From the NCBI GenBank assembly GCA_014896635.1, contig JADBKA010000066.1, forward strand, positions 1 to 22,455: 22,455 bases of DNA, read 5' to 3'. The notes below the pieces were generated by a model. That model saw only the letters and a program-made list of their open reading frames with translations. It did not search any database and was not told where the DNA came from. The DNA comes from Ktedonobacteraceae bacterium. Its GTDB lineage: Bacteria > Chloroflexota > Ktedonobacteria > Ktedonobacterales > Ktedonobacteraceae. Positions 14,955 through 22,455 of the stretch are shown one piece after another (positions within the stretch are counted from its first letter, which is position 1; every line of letters begins with the position of its first letter). A program made the position numbers and the translations under genes.

Positions 14955-16472
14955 TTAAGCGCCAAACCGCTTCCGCAGTTCAGTTTTCAGCACTTTACCT
15001 GCGGCGTTACGTGGCAGGGCATCTACGAACACGACAGATCTAGGAATCTTATAGCGGGCAAGTTTGTCCTGGCAGAAAGCGATCACCTCTTGCTCGGTCA
15101 AAGTGTGACCGGGCCTGGCGACGATCACGGCGAGACCCACCTCTCCCCATCTAGGATCTGGCATACCAATAACAGTAGCCTCAGCGATAGCAGGGTGAGC
15201 GAACAGTACATTCTCTACTTCTGCCGGGTAGACATTCTCACCGCCAGAGATGAACATATCCTTCAGACGATCTACGATGTAGTAATAGCCGTCTTCATCG
15301 CGGCGGGCCACGTCGCCGGAATGTAGCCAGCCGTCCTCAATTGTTCTGGCTGTTACCTCAGGGAGGCCCCAGTAGCCGGGGGTAACTGCCGGACCTTTGA
15401 TGAGCAGTTCGCCCATCTCGCCCAGTGGCATATCTTGCCCCTTCTGATCTACAATGCGCACATCAACGAATATCTGTGGTCTACCAACGGAGCCAGCTTT
15501 GCTTACTGCATGTGCCTCGTCCACCAGGAACACGGTGGGGCCGGTCTCTGTCATGCCGAATCCCTGCCGGATATAAATACCGCGTCCGGCGTATAGCTCC
15601 AGCAGGCTGAGAGGCATAGGCGCGCCGCCGCATGCCCATGAACGCATGTGTGAGAAGTCAGTATTTCCGAATGTGGGATGCTGGCTGATGAACAGGTACA
15701 TGGCCGGGACACCGAAGAAGACAGTTACGCGCTCTGCCAGTAGTTTTATCGTTTGTGCGGCATCGAACTGGCGCTGGATGATAGCGGTGCCGCCAACGAG
15801 GAAGGTAGGGTTGGTATAGAGGTTGTTGCCACCAGTATGGAAGACGGGCAGAGCGTTGAGAGTGACGTCAGCGGCGGTGAGATTGATAGCCAGACCGATG
15901 TTAAGATAGTTGAATAATGCCATGCCGAAGGTTTGGATGACCCCTTTGGGTCGCCCGGTTGTTCCGGCAGTGTACAGGATGTACCAGTGTGCATCGAGAG
16001 GGCGAGCTGGCATGACGATGGACTGGTCAGAGATGGATGCCAGGGTATCTTCATAACCTCCCTCGCCGCCAGGTCCTTTTCCCGTAAGAGAAAGGGGGGG
16101 TACTGGTAATCCCTCACCCAGCGCAGAGGCAACCTCTACAAAAGTGTCGTCGTAGATCAAGGCTCGTGGGGTGCAGTCCTGTAAGATGCCCTGTAGTTCG
16201 GGGAGCGCCAGACGCCAGTTGAGAGGAACGAGAAGCGCACCGATCTTCCCACAGGCATAGAGAATTTCAAAATAGTCTGAGCAGTTATGAGTAAGAATGG
16301 CGACGCGGTCACCTGGCTGGATATGCCACTCTGCACGCATAAATGCAGCGAAGCGGCTGGCACGCGCATTGAACTGAGCGTAAGTGAATTCCCGCCCGCT
16401 GGCGCTGTCTACCAGCGCGATTTTATCAGGTCTCAGGTCGGCCTGTCTGGCGAGCCAGTCGAAAGTATACAT
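14955..16472 (-). CDS. Acyl-CoA synthetase (AMP-forming, ANL superfamily)
   Basis: 505 residues; ATG 16472 has GGAGG at good spacing. ANL motifs in order: YTAGTTGRPKG (167-177, phosphate loop), GFGMTETGP (304-312), the GWLHSGD region (381-387), ISGGENVYPAEVE (408-420, hinge) and NAAGK with catalytic Lys493. The enzyme activates a carboxylic acid to the acyl-AMP and then the CoA thioester, in the cytoplasm. Likely substrates are medium or long fatty acids or aryl acids; it is the first gene of an operon with MaoC and crotonase. An odd insert at residues 123-140 (PPLSLTGKGPGGEGG) sits in the variable loop before the phosphate loop and looks repeat-derived. Confidence 0.92.
   Translation of the reverse strand: MYTFDWLARQADLRPDKIALVDSASGREFTYAQFNARASRFAAFMRAEWHIQPGDRVAILTHNCSDYFEILYACGKIGALLVPLNWRLALPELQGILQDCTPRALIYDDTFVEVASALGEGLPVPPLSLTGKGPGGEGGYEDTLASISDQSIVMPARPLDAHWYILYTAGTTGRPKGVIQTFGMALFNYLNIGLAINLTAADVTLNALPVFHTGGNNLYTNPTFLVGGTAIIQRQFDAAQTIKLLAERVTVFFGVPAMYLFISQHPTFGNTDFSHMRSWACGGAPMPLSLLELYAGRGIYIRQGFGMTETGPTVFLVDEAHAVSKAGSVGRPQIFVDVRIVDQKGQDMPLGEMGELLIKGPAVTPGYWGLPEVTARTIEDGWLHSGDVARRDEDGYYYIVDRLKDMFISGGENVYPAEVENVLFAHPAIAEATVIGMPDPRWGEVGLAVIVARPGHTLTEQEVIAFCQDKLARYKIPRSVVFVDALPRNAAGKVLKTELRKRFGA
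16053..16106 (-). repeat. In-frame dispersed-repeat-like insert inside the acyl-CoA synthetase gene
   Basis: The DNA has a G-run and CCTTT...AAAGG arms (roughly 16073-16093) that can fold into an imperfect hairpin, and it translates to LSLTGKGPGGEGG. Translations of this type are familiar from small palindromic repeats inserted into bacterial genes and intergenic regions (general knowledge). The frame is preserved. Exact ends are uncertain. Confidence 0.45.
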
Positions 16473-16806
16473 GGGCAGCCTCCAATTTAGGTAGCACTAG
16501 CGCACTCACTCCCGTCGTATGTGCGTTCTTCATTGCTTTCTCACGATCATCTGACGGGAAAAAGCTGTAACGGCAGTGTTAGAACGAGAAAAAAACCAGT
16601 CGTCTATGTCCTGCTCCCTCCGCATGATCGGAAGTTCTTTCTGTTCTTGTCAGTATACAATAAGTTGAGTTTCTAATGACGGACATGAATCGCGGTGCGT
16701 GGGAAAGAATTCTTCGAGACCTGGGAGCAAATACCAGGCAGCCCTTAAATTACTTGATTCTATCAAATAATTATTTTACAATGACAAATAAAAAAAGGAG
16801 AGAAGT
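16473..16806. other. 334-bp divergent intergenic region
   Basis: It separates the acyl-CoA synthetase operon from the MarR-GNAT gene. A promoter with a candidate operator for the latter lies at its right end. A second -10-like TACAAT at 16656-16661 has no good -35. No clear promoter for the ligase operon was found, and no convincing coding sequence. Confidence 0.6.
16754..16782 (+). promoter_or_regulatory. Promoter and candidate autoregulatory operator of MarR-GNAT gene
   Basis: TTGATT (16754-16759) and TACAAT (16777-16782) are 17 bases apart, 24 bases before ATG 16807. The -35 lies inside a perfect inverted repeat, TTGAT-TCT-ATCAA (16754-16766). MarR proteins bind such short AT-rich palindromes and often repress their own gene, so this is a reasonable operator by inference. 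Confidence 0.6.
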
Positions 16807-17745
16807 ATGTCTGCCGAAACTATTGAGGACCGGGTTCGCGCCGTGCGCGACTTCAACCGCTTTCTCACTCGTCAGATCGGGGTCTTGCGTGAGGGCTTGC
16901 TACACACCCCTTACACGCTGACTGAAGCGCGTGTGCTTTTTGAGCTTGCGCAGCAGGATGATCTAACCTCAACCGATCTGGGACGCATTCTGGGGCTTGA
17001 TGCGGGCTTTCTCAGCCGCATACTCAGCCGTTTTGAGCAGCAGGGATTGGTTGAAAGAGTGCGTTCTGAGACTGATGGACGTCAACGCCTGCTACGGCTT
17101 ACTGCGAAGGGACGGGATGCTTTTGCTCTGCTTGACAGGCGTTCGCGCGATGAGGTTGCTGAAATGCTGAGCGACCTCAGTGAGGAAGATCAGCAGCGTC
17201 TACTCAAGGCGATGAATACGATCAAGAGCATCTTCAACAGAGGTCTCAAGTATGCCGAGCCATTTGTGCTGCGGCCTCACGAGCCGGGTGATATGGGCTG
17301 GGTTGTTCACCGTCACGGGGTCCTGTATGCGCAGGAGTATGGGTGGAACGAGCAGTTTGAGGCGCTGGTGGCGCAGATTGTAGCTGATTTCATCACTCAC
17401 TATAATCCTGAGCGGGAACGCTGCTGGATTGCCGAGATGAACGGTGAGATCGTCGGATCAGTTTTTGTCGTACAGGCCAGTGAGACTGTTGCCAAACTGC
17501 GGTTGCTCCTGGTTGAACCCGCAGCGCGTGGCCTGGGACTCGGCACGCGCCTGGTTGAGGAGTGCATTCGGTTTGCTCGCCTTCGCGGCTACCAGAAGCT
17601 AACCTTGTGGACAAATAGCGTTCTCACAGCAGCGCGGCACATCTATGCAAAAGCGGGTTTCAGACTTATGACGCAGCAGCCACATCACAGTTTTGGGCAA
17701 GATCTTGTTGAAGAGACGTGGGAGCTGTCTCTCGTCGGCGACTGA
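16807..17745 (+). CDS. MarR-GNAT fusion: transcriptional regulator with C-terminal acetyltransferase
   Basis: 312 residues; ATG 16807 has AAAAGGAG upstream. Residues 1-150 are a MarR winged helix: recognition region TSTDLGRILGLDAGFLSRIL (near 50-70) and wing GLVERVRSETDGRQRLLRLT. Residues 155-312 are a GNAT acetyltransferase with acetyl-CoA loop ARGLGLGTRLVEE (near 240-252) and the YAKAGF motif near the end. MarR-GNAT fusions are a known architecture in bacteria, presumably coupling DNA binding to acyl-acceptor or acetyl-CoA sensing; the acceptor is unknown. The gene overlaps the TreT-like gene by 28 bases in another frame, so both are likely made from one mRNA. The candidate operator over its -35 suggests autoregulation. 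Confidence 0.92.
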   Translation: MSAETIEDRVRAVRDFNRFLTRQIGVLREGLLHTPYTLTEARVLFELAQQDDLTSTDLGRILGLDAGFLSRILSRFEQQGLVERVRSETDGRQRLLRLTAKGRDAFALLDRRSRDEVAEMLSDLSEEDQQRLLKAMNTIKSIFNRGLKYAEPFVLRPHEPGDMGWVVHRHGVLYAQEYGWNEQFEALVAQIVADFITHYNPERERCWIAEMNGEIVGSVFVVQASETVAKLRLLLVEPAARGLGLGTRLVEECIRFARLRGYQKLTLWTNSVLTAARHIYAKAGFRLMTQQPHHSFGQDLVEETWELSLVGD

Positions 17746-19019
17746 ATCAATGGCTTTTTCCTGGGCAAAGAACAGGCATACTGGCAGGTCCCTTGAGAGG
17801 GTTGCATGTTCTTCATATAAATACCGCTGCGCGAGGTGGAGGTGTCGCCGAACTCCTCCAGTCGCTCAACCCTCTTATGCAAGAGCTTGGGATTCAAGAG
17901 AGTCGGAAGGTGATCCCACTGGATGAGGCCTCGAATTGCTTCACTGCGCGCTTCGCCGATCTTCTTCAGGGAATCGAGCAGGGGATCTTGCCCGAAGCGG
18001 AACAGCGTGCCTTCTATGAGTCTTTGCGCCATGTACCCTTACTGGAGAGTGCTGAGGACAACCGGGCTGATCTCTACTTCGTTCATGACTTTCAGCTTGC
18101 TCCTCTGGCGCAGCTCTACTCATGGATGAAGCCAACACTCTGGATGTGTCATATCGATACAGCCAATCCCGATCCACATGCCATAGCCTATATTGAACAA
18201 TTCCTTGATGTCTATAACGTCTGTGTGTTTAACTCTCCACAATCGGTATTCAAGAATCTCCCATCTGAGAAAACTCATGTGATCATGCCGACTATCGATC
18301 CTTTCAGCGAAAAGAATCGCTTCCTCTCGCCAGAGGAAGGCATACAAGCTCTGAAGCGGTGTGGCATAGATCCGACACGACCACTCATCACGCAAGTTTC
18401 TCGCTTTAGCGTCTGGAAAAATCCACACCAGGTGATTGACGTGTACCGGATGGTGAAGCAGCAACTGCCATCTGTGCAGGTTGCGCTGGTTGGCGCTATG
18501 GAGGCCGCCGATGATATCAAGTCGATAGAAGTGTTGAAAGACTTGCAGGAGTATGCTGGTAACGATCATGATATTCACCTGCTTTCTGATCCTGCTCTTA
18601 TCACCCATTCTGTAGTGAACGCTTTCCAGCGCTATTCAAGTGTCGTTCTCCAGCGATCAGTCCGTGAGGGTTTCGGGCTAACCGTCACGGAAGCGATGTG
18701 GAAAGGCCAGCCGGTGGTTGGAACCTCTGCAACGGGGCTACGTATGCAGATTCTTGATGGACGCAATGGCTATGTGGTTGATGACACAGAGGAATGCGCA
18801 CAGGCAGTGCTCAGGCTCATTTATGATCGAGATCTGTGGCGTACGCTGGGATGGCATGCACATACTCTTGTCAGAGACAATTACCTTTTGCCTGAAATGG
18901 CTCTGGAGTACCTCGACGCACTTGAAAAGGCACTTGGTATGTCTGGCACAGTTCGTCAGCCGCAGACACCTGCTGATATTGCCCACTCCTTACAGTGGCA
19001 GAAAGTAGAGAGCATCTAA
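17718..19019 (+). CDS. treT: TreT-like trehalose synthase (GT4 glycosyltransferase)
   Basis: 433 residues if started at GTG 17718 inside the MarR-GNAT 3' end. No ATG is available before the conserved region, and the N-terminus is about 10-20 residues shorter than archaeal TreT. Conserved features: HVLHINTAARGGGVAELL (30-47), CHIDTANPDP, MPTIDPFSEKN, the nucleotide-sugar region ITQVSRFSVWKN, and the retaining GT4 motif Glu317-x7-Glu325 in REGFGLTVTEAMWKGQPVVG. TreT joins an NDP-glucose and glucose to give trehalose, reversibly, in the cytoplasm; trehalose protects against heat and drying. The FF..TK..HN segment of classic TreT is degraded here (residues 65-80, SRKVIPLDEASNC), so a related sugar acceptor is possible. 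Coupling to the MarR-GNAT gene suggests shared stress control. Confidence 0.87.
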   Translation: MGAVSRRRLNQWLFPGQRTGILAGPLRGLHVLHINTAARGGGVAELLQSLNPLMQELGIQESRKVIPLDEASNCFTARFADLLQGIEQGILPEAEQRAFYESLRHVPLLESAEDNRADLYFVHDFQLAPLAQLYSWMKPTLWMCHIDTANPDPHAIAYIEQFLDVYNVCVFNSPQSVFKNLPSEKTHVIMPTIDPFSEKNRFLSPEEGIQALKRCGIDPTRPLITQVSRFSVWKNPHQVIDVYRMVKQQLPSVQVALVGAMEAADDIKSIEVLKDLQEYAGNDHDIHLLSDPALITHSVVNAFQRYSSVVLQRSVREGFGLTVTEAMWKGQPVVGTSATGLRMQILDGRNGYVVDDTEECAQAVLRLIYDRDLWRTLGWHAHTLVRDNYLLPEMALEYLDALEKALGMSGTVRQPQTPADIAHSLQWQKVESI

Positions 19020-19035
19020 AATTCATATAGTCATA
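19018..19035. repeat. 18-bp direct repeat, left copy
   Basis: AAAATTCATATAGTCATA, starting within the TreT stop codon region. It is identical to 20004-20021 on the other side of the alpha/beta hydrolase gene; similarity beyond the 18 bases is weak. Confidence 0.85.
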
Positions 19036-19079
19036 GAGCTATTGCGATCTGGAGAGTGTTGGGAAAGGAAGCTAGCCGT

Positions 19080-19110
19080 CTTGCTCTCTTTTTCACTGAG
19101 GCAGAGCAAG
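19080..19110. terminator. Hairpin between convergent genes
   Basis: CTTGCTCT (19080-19087) pairs perfectly with AGAGCAAG (19103-19110) around a 15-base loop, directly next to the stop codon of the minus-strand hydrolase. It could serve both convergent genes, but it has no T tract after either arm. Confidence 0.4.
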
Positions 19111-19983
19111 TCATCGCAGAAACTCTGCTACTATGCGATTAAACTCGTCCGGCTTCTCGCGTTGAGGCCAGTGACCACAATCTCTGATCACGTAAAGTTG
19201 TGAGTCTGCAATCAACTTATGTGCCTTCTGTACGTAAGCGAGGGGGATAGTGTGATCTTTTTCGCCGTTGATGAGCAGCGTTGGTGTGCGAATTTCGTAT
19301 AGCCTATCAATCAGCGTAGTGTGCAGGCCATGCCACTGTATCTCACTCTGTTGCCATGATGTAAAGGCTTTGCCACGTCCCGGTATCTGCGCATGCTGGT
19401 AGATCTGATTGATCAGTTCCTGTGAGATCCGCTGTGTACTGTGGATAACGCCCGCCGCCAGCAATGAGCAGCGCACGAGTCCGGGATTGATGTGCATAAG
19501 GCGATAGGTGAGTTCATTCAAAAAAGAGCAGTGGTGGACGTACAGGTAGATGAGAACATACAGCCACCTGGGCCAGACCTGTGCATCAATGATGCCATAG
19601 GAATCTACCAGCACCAGCTTCTCAACTCTGTCGGCATTGTGCAGCGCCAGGTTGAGAGCGATAGCACCGCCCATCGACAGTCCAACGAGACTTACTCGTT
19701 CCAGATGCAGGGCATCGAGCAGGTGAGTGACGAAAGCGGTATAAAAATCCGTTGTGTAGGCAATATCGGGCTTGTCACTCTCACCATAACCAGGCAGATC
19801 GGGTGCGAAGACTCGGTACTCGGTAGAGAGTGAGGTGATCAGCTCACCCCAGGAGAGGAGAGCCGAGTCGATTCCACCACCATGTAGGAGCAGCACAGGC
19901 GAACCACTGTTCCCACCAGTCAGGCAGTGAGTGCGTATGCCATCGATCTTAAGCCAGATCTCCTGGACGTCTACAAATACCAT
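19111..19983 (-). CDS. Alpha/beta-fold hydrolase
   Basis: 290 residues, the usual size of single-domain alpha/beta hydrolases, with no signal peptide. The oxyanion segment is HGGG (34-37), the nucleophile is Ser103 in GLSMGG, and the triad is completed by Asp243 (GEKDHTIP) and His271 (DCGHWPQ). A hydrophobic cap region (WPRWLYVLIYLYV, about 137-149) suggests a nonpolar substrate. The overall look is that of meta-cleavage-product hydrolases and related esterases, but the substrate cannot be named. The ATG at 19983 has only a weak AAAGAAG upstream. The gene is alone and is flanked on both sides by the same 18-bp sequence; the right copy lies about 20 bases before its start, in its promoter area. 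Confidence 0.9.
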   Translation of the reverse strand: MVFVDVQEIWLKIDGIRTHCLTGGNSGSPVLLLHGGGIDSALLSWGELITSLSTEYRVFAPDLPGYGESDKPDIAYTTDFYTAFVTHLLDALHLERVSLVGLSMGGAIALNLALHNADRVEKLVLVDSYGIIDAQVWPRWLYVLIYLYVHHCSFLNELTYRLMHINPGLVRCSLLAAGVIHSTQRISQELINQIYQHAQIPGRGKAFTSWQQSEIQWHGLHTTLIDRLYEIRTPTLLINGEKDHTIPLAYVQKAHKLIADSQLYVIRDCGHWPQREKPDEFNRIVAEFLR

Positions 19984-20003
19984 AATCGCAGACTTCTTTC
20001 CCG

Positions 20004-20021
20004 AAAATTCATATAGTCATA
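20004..20021. repeat. 18-bp direct repeat, right copy
   Basis: Identical to 19018-19035 and in the same orientation. It lies 21 bases upstream of the hydrolase ATG (minus strand), where its AT-rich bases could also contribute a -10 element (TATATG/TATGAC on that strand). The following stretch to 20221 shows no convincing gene. Confidence 0.85.
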
Positions 20022-20221
20022 AGATATATCCCTAGATCACATCCTGCTACCGCACCCGGTTCTCCCTCCTATGCACAACATTAAGAATATACTTGATTTC
20101 CCGATCCCTGTCGAAAGGTTTTCGGATGAATTTCTGGTATCCCAGAAAACTGGTGTCAGCGGCACAACCTCTGCCCTGAGAGAAAGGCTCATCCATACTT
20201 TGTTCATCGGTCTGGCTGTGA

Positions 20222-21145
20222 TCAGCTATTCAACGCCGGCAGCACCTCCTGTACCAGCAGTTCAGGCGTTGTGGGATCGGGAAAACTATTCCAGACGCCC
20301 CAGTTCAACTGAAAGTAGTCAACGCCCAGTGCTACAAACCGCTGCATTTGCTCAACAATCTGTGCGGGTGTACCAACAAAAGCAGTCTCCGTCGAAAGCT
20401 GTGTGACGTTAAGCGCCTTCACCTCAGCCTCAGTCGGCGCACAGACGCAACCGCCGTACCAGGTACGTCTCAGTGTGGTGGGATCGCGCCCCGCCTCAGC
20501 ACAGGCTCGCTCGCACTCCTTCACCAGCTTGCGATACGACTCCAGACCGCACCAGGAAACGTTCCACCAGTCGGCATGACGCGCAATCAGACGCAGCATA
20601 CGTGGTCTGGTGCCACCGATCATCACCACCGGCGCAGGGTCCGGTTTCGGCTCACAGTAAGCATCAACCACCTGATAATACTTTCCCCGCACTGTTGCCT
20701 GCTTCTCCGCCCAGAGCGCCTTGACAACCTGCAAGGCTTCGTCAAGCTGCTCAACGCGCACACGGGGCTGTGGAAAATCGTAGCCATAAGATCGGTACTC
20801 GTCCTCTTTCCAGCCAGCGCCAATGCCGAGAACGAAGCGTCCTCCAGTCAGATATTGCAGTGTCGCAGCCATTTTCGCCAGCAACGCAGGATTGCGAAAC
20901 GACTGGCAGAGCACAACATGGCCGAACTTCAACTGCGGATAGAGCGCGGCCCAGTACGTCACTATCGTCCAGGCTTCTAGCAGTGGTTGATCGCCATATT
21001 GCAGGTGATCGATAAACCAGGCGGAATCAAAGCGATCGCGTACCAGATCCAGCCCACGTTGCACGTTGTCCACATAGGCTTGCTGCGCCATATCAGGCCG
21101 GGGACCGCTGGGGAGTGCAAGGCCGAACTGAACAGATTTCTTCAT
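20222..21145 (-). CDS. LLM-class (luciferase-like) F420-dependent oxidoreductase
   Basis: 307 residues, ATG 21145 preceded by AAAGGAG. This is a TIM-barrel bacterial luciferase-like monooxygenase family protein: N-terminal VQFGLALPSGPRP, then DSAWFIDHL near residue 40, and the hallmark GGRFVLGIGAGWKEDEYRSYGYDFP (near 101-125) with RVEQLDEAL following. PVVMIGGTRPRMLRLIARHADWWN (about 172-195) and VGTPAQIVEQMQRFVALGVD near the end complete the barrel. The GAGW/DEYRSYG signature is usual in F420-dependent members common in Actinobacteria and Chloroflexota; FMN cannot be excluded. The substrate is unknown. It is divergent from the TetR gene (149-base gap) and may be its target. Confidence 0.9.
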   Translation of the reverse strand: MKKSVQFGLALPSGPRPDMAQQAYVDNVQRGLDLVRDRFDSAWFIDHLQYGDQPLLEAWTIVTYWAALYPQLKFGHVVLCQSFRNPALLAKMAATLQYLTGGRFVLGIGAGWKEDEYRSYGYDFPQPRVRVEQLDEALQVVKALWAEKQATVRGKYYQVVDAYCEPKPDPAPVVMIGGTRPRMLRLIARHADWWNVSWCGLESYRKLVKECERACAEAGRDPTTLRRTWYGGCVCAPTEAEVKALNVTQLSTETAFVGTPAQIVEQMQRFVALGVDYFQLNWGVWNSFPDPTTPELLVQEVLPALNS

Positions 21146-21250
21146 ACGACTCCTTTACCAGAATACAATGTTTTTCTCTTTACACCATACAACAACAAAC
21201 CAGGCACAGACCACCCCTGCTCGGCCATCTTTTGCCACGCGGATGTTTCT

Positions 21251-21258
21251 GCTACAAT
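21251..21258 (+). promoter_or_regulatory. Extended -10 promoter candidate for the TetR gene
   Basis: TG-C-TACAAT (21251-21258) is an extended -10 element. A TTGCCA at 21232-21237 is 15 bases upstream, shorter than ideal. The start would be near 21265, 30 bases before the ATG. Confidence 0.4.
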
Positions 21259-21294
21259 GGGAACAGAAGAATCACAGGAAAAGAGGAAAAATCT

Positions 21295-21903
21295 ATGCGG
21301 CCAGAAGGCCGTTCCATGCGCGAGAGCATCCTGGCTGCCGCCGTCAAACTCTTTGCCGAATATGGCTATCACGCGGCCCCCCTCCGTGATATTGCTCGCC
21401 TAGCCGGCATCCAGGCAGCCAGCATCTATCATCACTATCCGAGCAAACAGGCGCTACTGGTAGAAATCATGGAAACATATATGCGGCGCCTCAACAGTGG
21501 GCTGGAACGCATACTACAGACATACGATGATCCGCTCACGCGCCTGCGAGAAGCAATAGCCCACCACATCCATCTGCACACCACATACAAGGCAGAGTTC
21601 TTCATCATCGACACAGAAATCCGCGCACTCGAAGGAGAGAACCGTCCTGCTATTCTTGCTCTACGTGACAGGTATGAAGCACTCGTGCAGGAAATTTTAC
21701 GCGATGGTATGGAGCGCGGATTTTTCCGCCGTAGTGATATCAAAATCACATCCTACGCAATCATCGCCATGTGTACCGAAGTAGCGGTCTGGTTCCGGCC
21801 CGGCGGGCGACTCTCTGTCGGAGAAGTCATCACCATCTACCAGGAGACGATTACTCACGGGTTGCTGGCGCCAGCAGCGCCGTCTCAAAGGCCGGAGGAA
21901 TGA
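21295..21903 (+). CDS. TetR/AcrR-family transcriptional regulator
   Basis: 202 residues from ATG 21295, which has GAGG eight bases upstream; the frame is open 60 codons further but without a plausible RBS, and those codons cover the promoter. The N-terminal helix-turn-helix is typical: SMRESILAAAVKLFAEYGYH, then LRDIARLAGIQAASIYHHYP and SKQALLVEIME (near residues 7-60). The ligand-binding half (about 65-195) contains FFIIDTEIRALEGENRPAI and is of the type common in regulators of acyl-CoA and lipid metabolism genes. Its likely targets are the divergent F420-type oxidoreductase or the convergent dehydrogenase. Its last 53 bases overlap the 3' end of the dehydrogenase on the opposite strand. Confidence 0.92.
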   Translation: MRPEGRSMRESILAAAVKLFAEYGYHAAPLRDIARLAGIQAASIYHHYPSKQALLVEIMETYMRRLNSGLERILQTYDDPLTRLREAIAHHIHLHTTYKAEFFIIDTEIRALEGENRPAILALRDRYEALVQEILRDGMERGFFRRSDIKITSYAIIAMCTEVAVWFRPGGRLSVGEVITIYQETITHGLLAPAAPSQRPEE

Positions 21904-22455
21904 GAGCGTATTTCACCCCCTGCTTGTTCAACAGCAGGTGGAGTACATCCAGCATGGCCGACAAGGGATAGCGCGCGGTAATCAGCGCCTCGACGTCGAT
22001 ATGCTGGCCGGTGATAAGGTCAAGCGCCTGAGCAAAGTAAGCAGGAGTATGGTGGAAAACACCCTTGATGGTCAATTCGCTGTAATGCAGGGAGCGAGTA
22101 TCCAGTGTCACCTGACTACCGGCGGGACAACCGCCAAAGAAATTGACAAGCCCGCCGGGACGAACCATCTGCGTTGCCAGCGTCCACGTCTCTGGTCTCC
22201 CCACCGCCTCGATCACCACATCGGCGCCACGCCCTCCCTCTGTCTCAGCGCAAACCGCCTCGCGTTGCTCCTGAAAAGAGAGATGACTCACATCAAGGAC
22301 CACCTGCGCGCCAAAATGGCGTCCCAGCGCAAGGCGTTGCTCGCCGTGTCCTGTCAGAATGACGCGCGCGTCACGCAAGCGAGCCAGTGCAGTCAGCAGC
22401 AGACCAAGCGGTCCCGCTCCTATCACTACTACCGTATCTCCCTGCCTGATCGCGA
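21851..22455 (-). CDS. Zinc-type MDR alcohol dehydrogenase, 3' part (runs off right edge)
   Basis: About 201 codons of the C-terminal part are visible. The edge begins just before the NAD(P)-binding fold: GDTVVVIGAGPLGLLL, with the GxGxxG-type motif GAGPLG. Then come DARVILTGHGEQRLALGRHFGA, a GGRGADVVIEAVG strand, and RPGGLVNFFGG. TAA at 21851-21853 ends the gene. The N-terminal GroES-like catalytic domain with the zinc ligands is outside the window, so zinc content and substrate cannot be judged. Family members oxidise alcohols, polyols or threonine with NAD(P)+. The 3' end overlaps the TetR gene by 53 bases, convergently. Confidence 0.9.
   Translation of the reverse strand, partial: AIRQGDTVVVIGAGPLGLLLTALARLRDARVILTGHGEQRLALGRHFGAQVVLDVSHLSFQEQREAVCAETEGGRGADVVIEAVGRPETWTLATQMVRPGGLVNFFGGCPAGSQVTLDTRSLHYSELTIKGVFHHTPAYFAQALDLITGQHIDVEALITARYPLSAMLDVLHLLLNKQGVKYALIPPAFETALLAPATRE

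Noticed and set aside
16676..16921. Short plus-strand frame upstream of the MarR-GNAT gene
   Set aside because: It overlaps the promoter and the MarR N-terminus in another frame and lacks an RBS and any motif.
20071..20406. Plus-strand open frame between the hydrolase and the LLM oxidoreductase
   Set aside because: Its second half is antisense to the oxidoreductase and the first half resembles nothing I know; no good RBS.

Overview
The window looks like a chromosomal segment of a Ktedonobacteria-type member of the Chloroflexota. The main reasons are the RsbU-like phosphatase with its typical multi-span sensor sequence (RYRLWDID, FVDRRFYRQKYDAA, MQPAHVSLWL), small bL12-tail and DUF2267-like proteins, MDR and F420-type oxidoreductases, strong AGGAG ribosome binding sites and moderately high GC. 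The assignment comes from protein flavour, not a database match. No rRNA, tRNA, CRISPR array, transposase or phage gene was seen.

Left region (1-5360): remains of a membrane sensor in pieces. The N-terminal membrane part and a short C-terminal part lie on the + strand, and a fragment matching the missing middle lies on the - strand at the left edge. Next comes a GAF/PP2C phosphatase fused to an RsbW-like ATPase, broken by one extra G, then a STAS anti-anti-sigma protein and a DUF1990/SRPBCC-like protein, all overlapping. Together they form a partner-switching stress-signalling locus (phosphatase, kinase/anti-sigma, antagonist). A phytoene-desaturase-like FAD oxidoreductase follows.

Middle (5397-10440): a small unknown protein on the - strand, prephenate dehydrogenase with a clear sigma-70-type promoter, then - strand genes: a bL12 C-terminal-domain protein, a GlcF-like Fe-S protein with an unusual C-terminal membrane helix in tandem with an RlmM/FtsJ-type 2'-O-methyltransferase, and a DUF2267-like protein.

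Right-middle (10844-16472): a membrane-anchored, extracytoplasmic TAP-family alpha/beta hydrolase, followed by a decayed second copy cut off just before the nucleophile serine. A three-gene - strand operon follows: acyl-CoA ligase, MaoC hydratase and an enoyl-CoA isomerase-like crotonase. The ligase carries an in-frame low-complexity insert that looks like a dispersed palindromic repeat.

Right (16473-22455): a MarR-GNAT fusion regulator with its own promoter and a candidate operator, overlapping a TreT-like trehalose synthase glycosyltransferase gene. Next is an alpha/beta hydrolase bracketed by a perfect 18-bp direct repeat, an LLM/F420-type oxidoreductase divergent from a TetR regulator, and the 3' part of an MDR alcohol dehydrogenase whose end overlaps the TetR gene tail to tail.

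No single clearly new system stands out. The most unusual items are the scrambled sensor gene, the 18-bp repeats around a hydrolase gene, the MarR-GNAT/TreT coupling, the repeat-derived insert in the ligase and the membrane-tailed GlcF.
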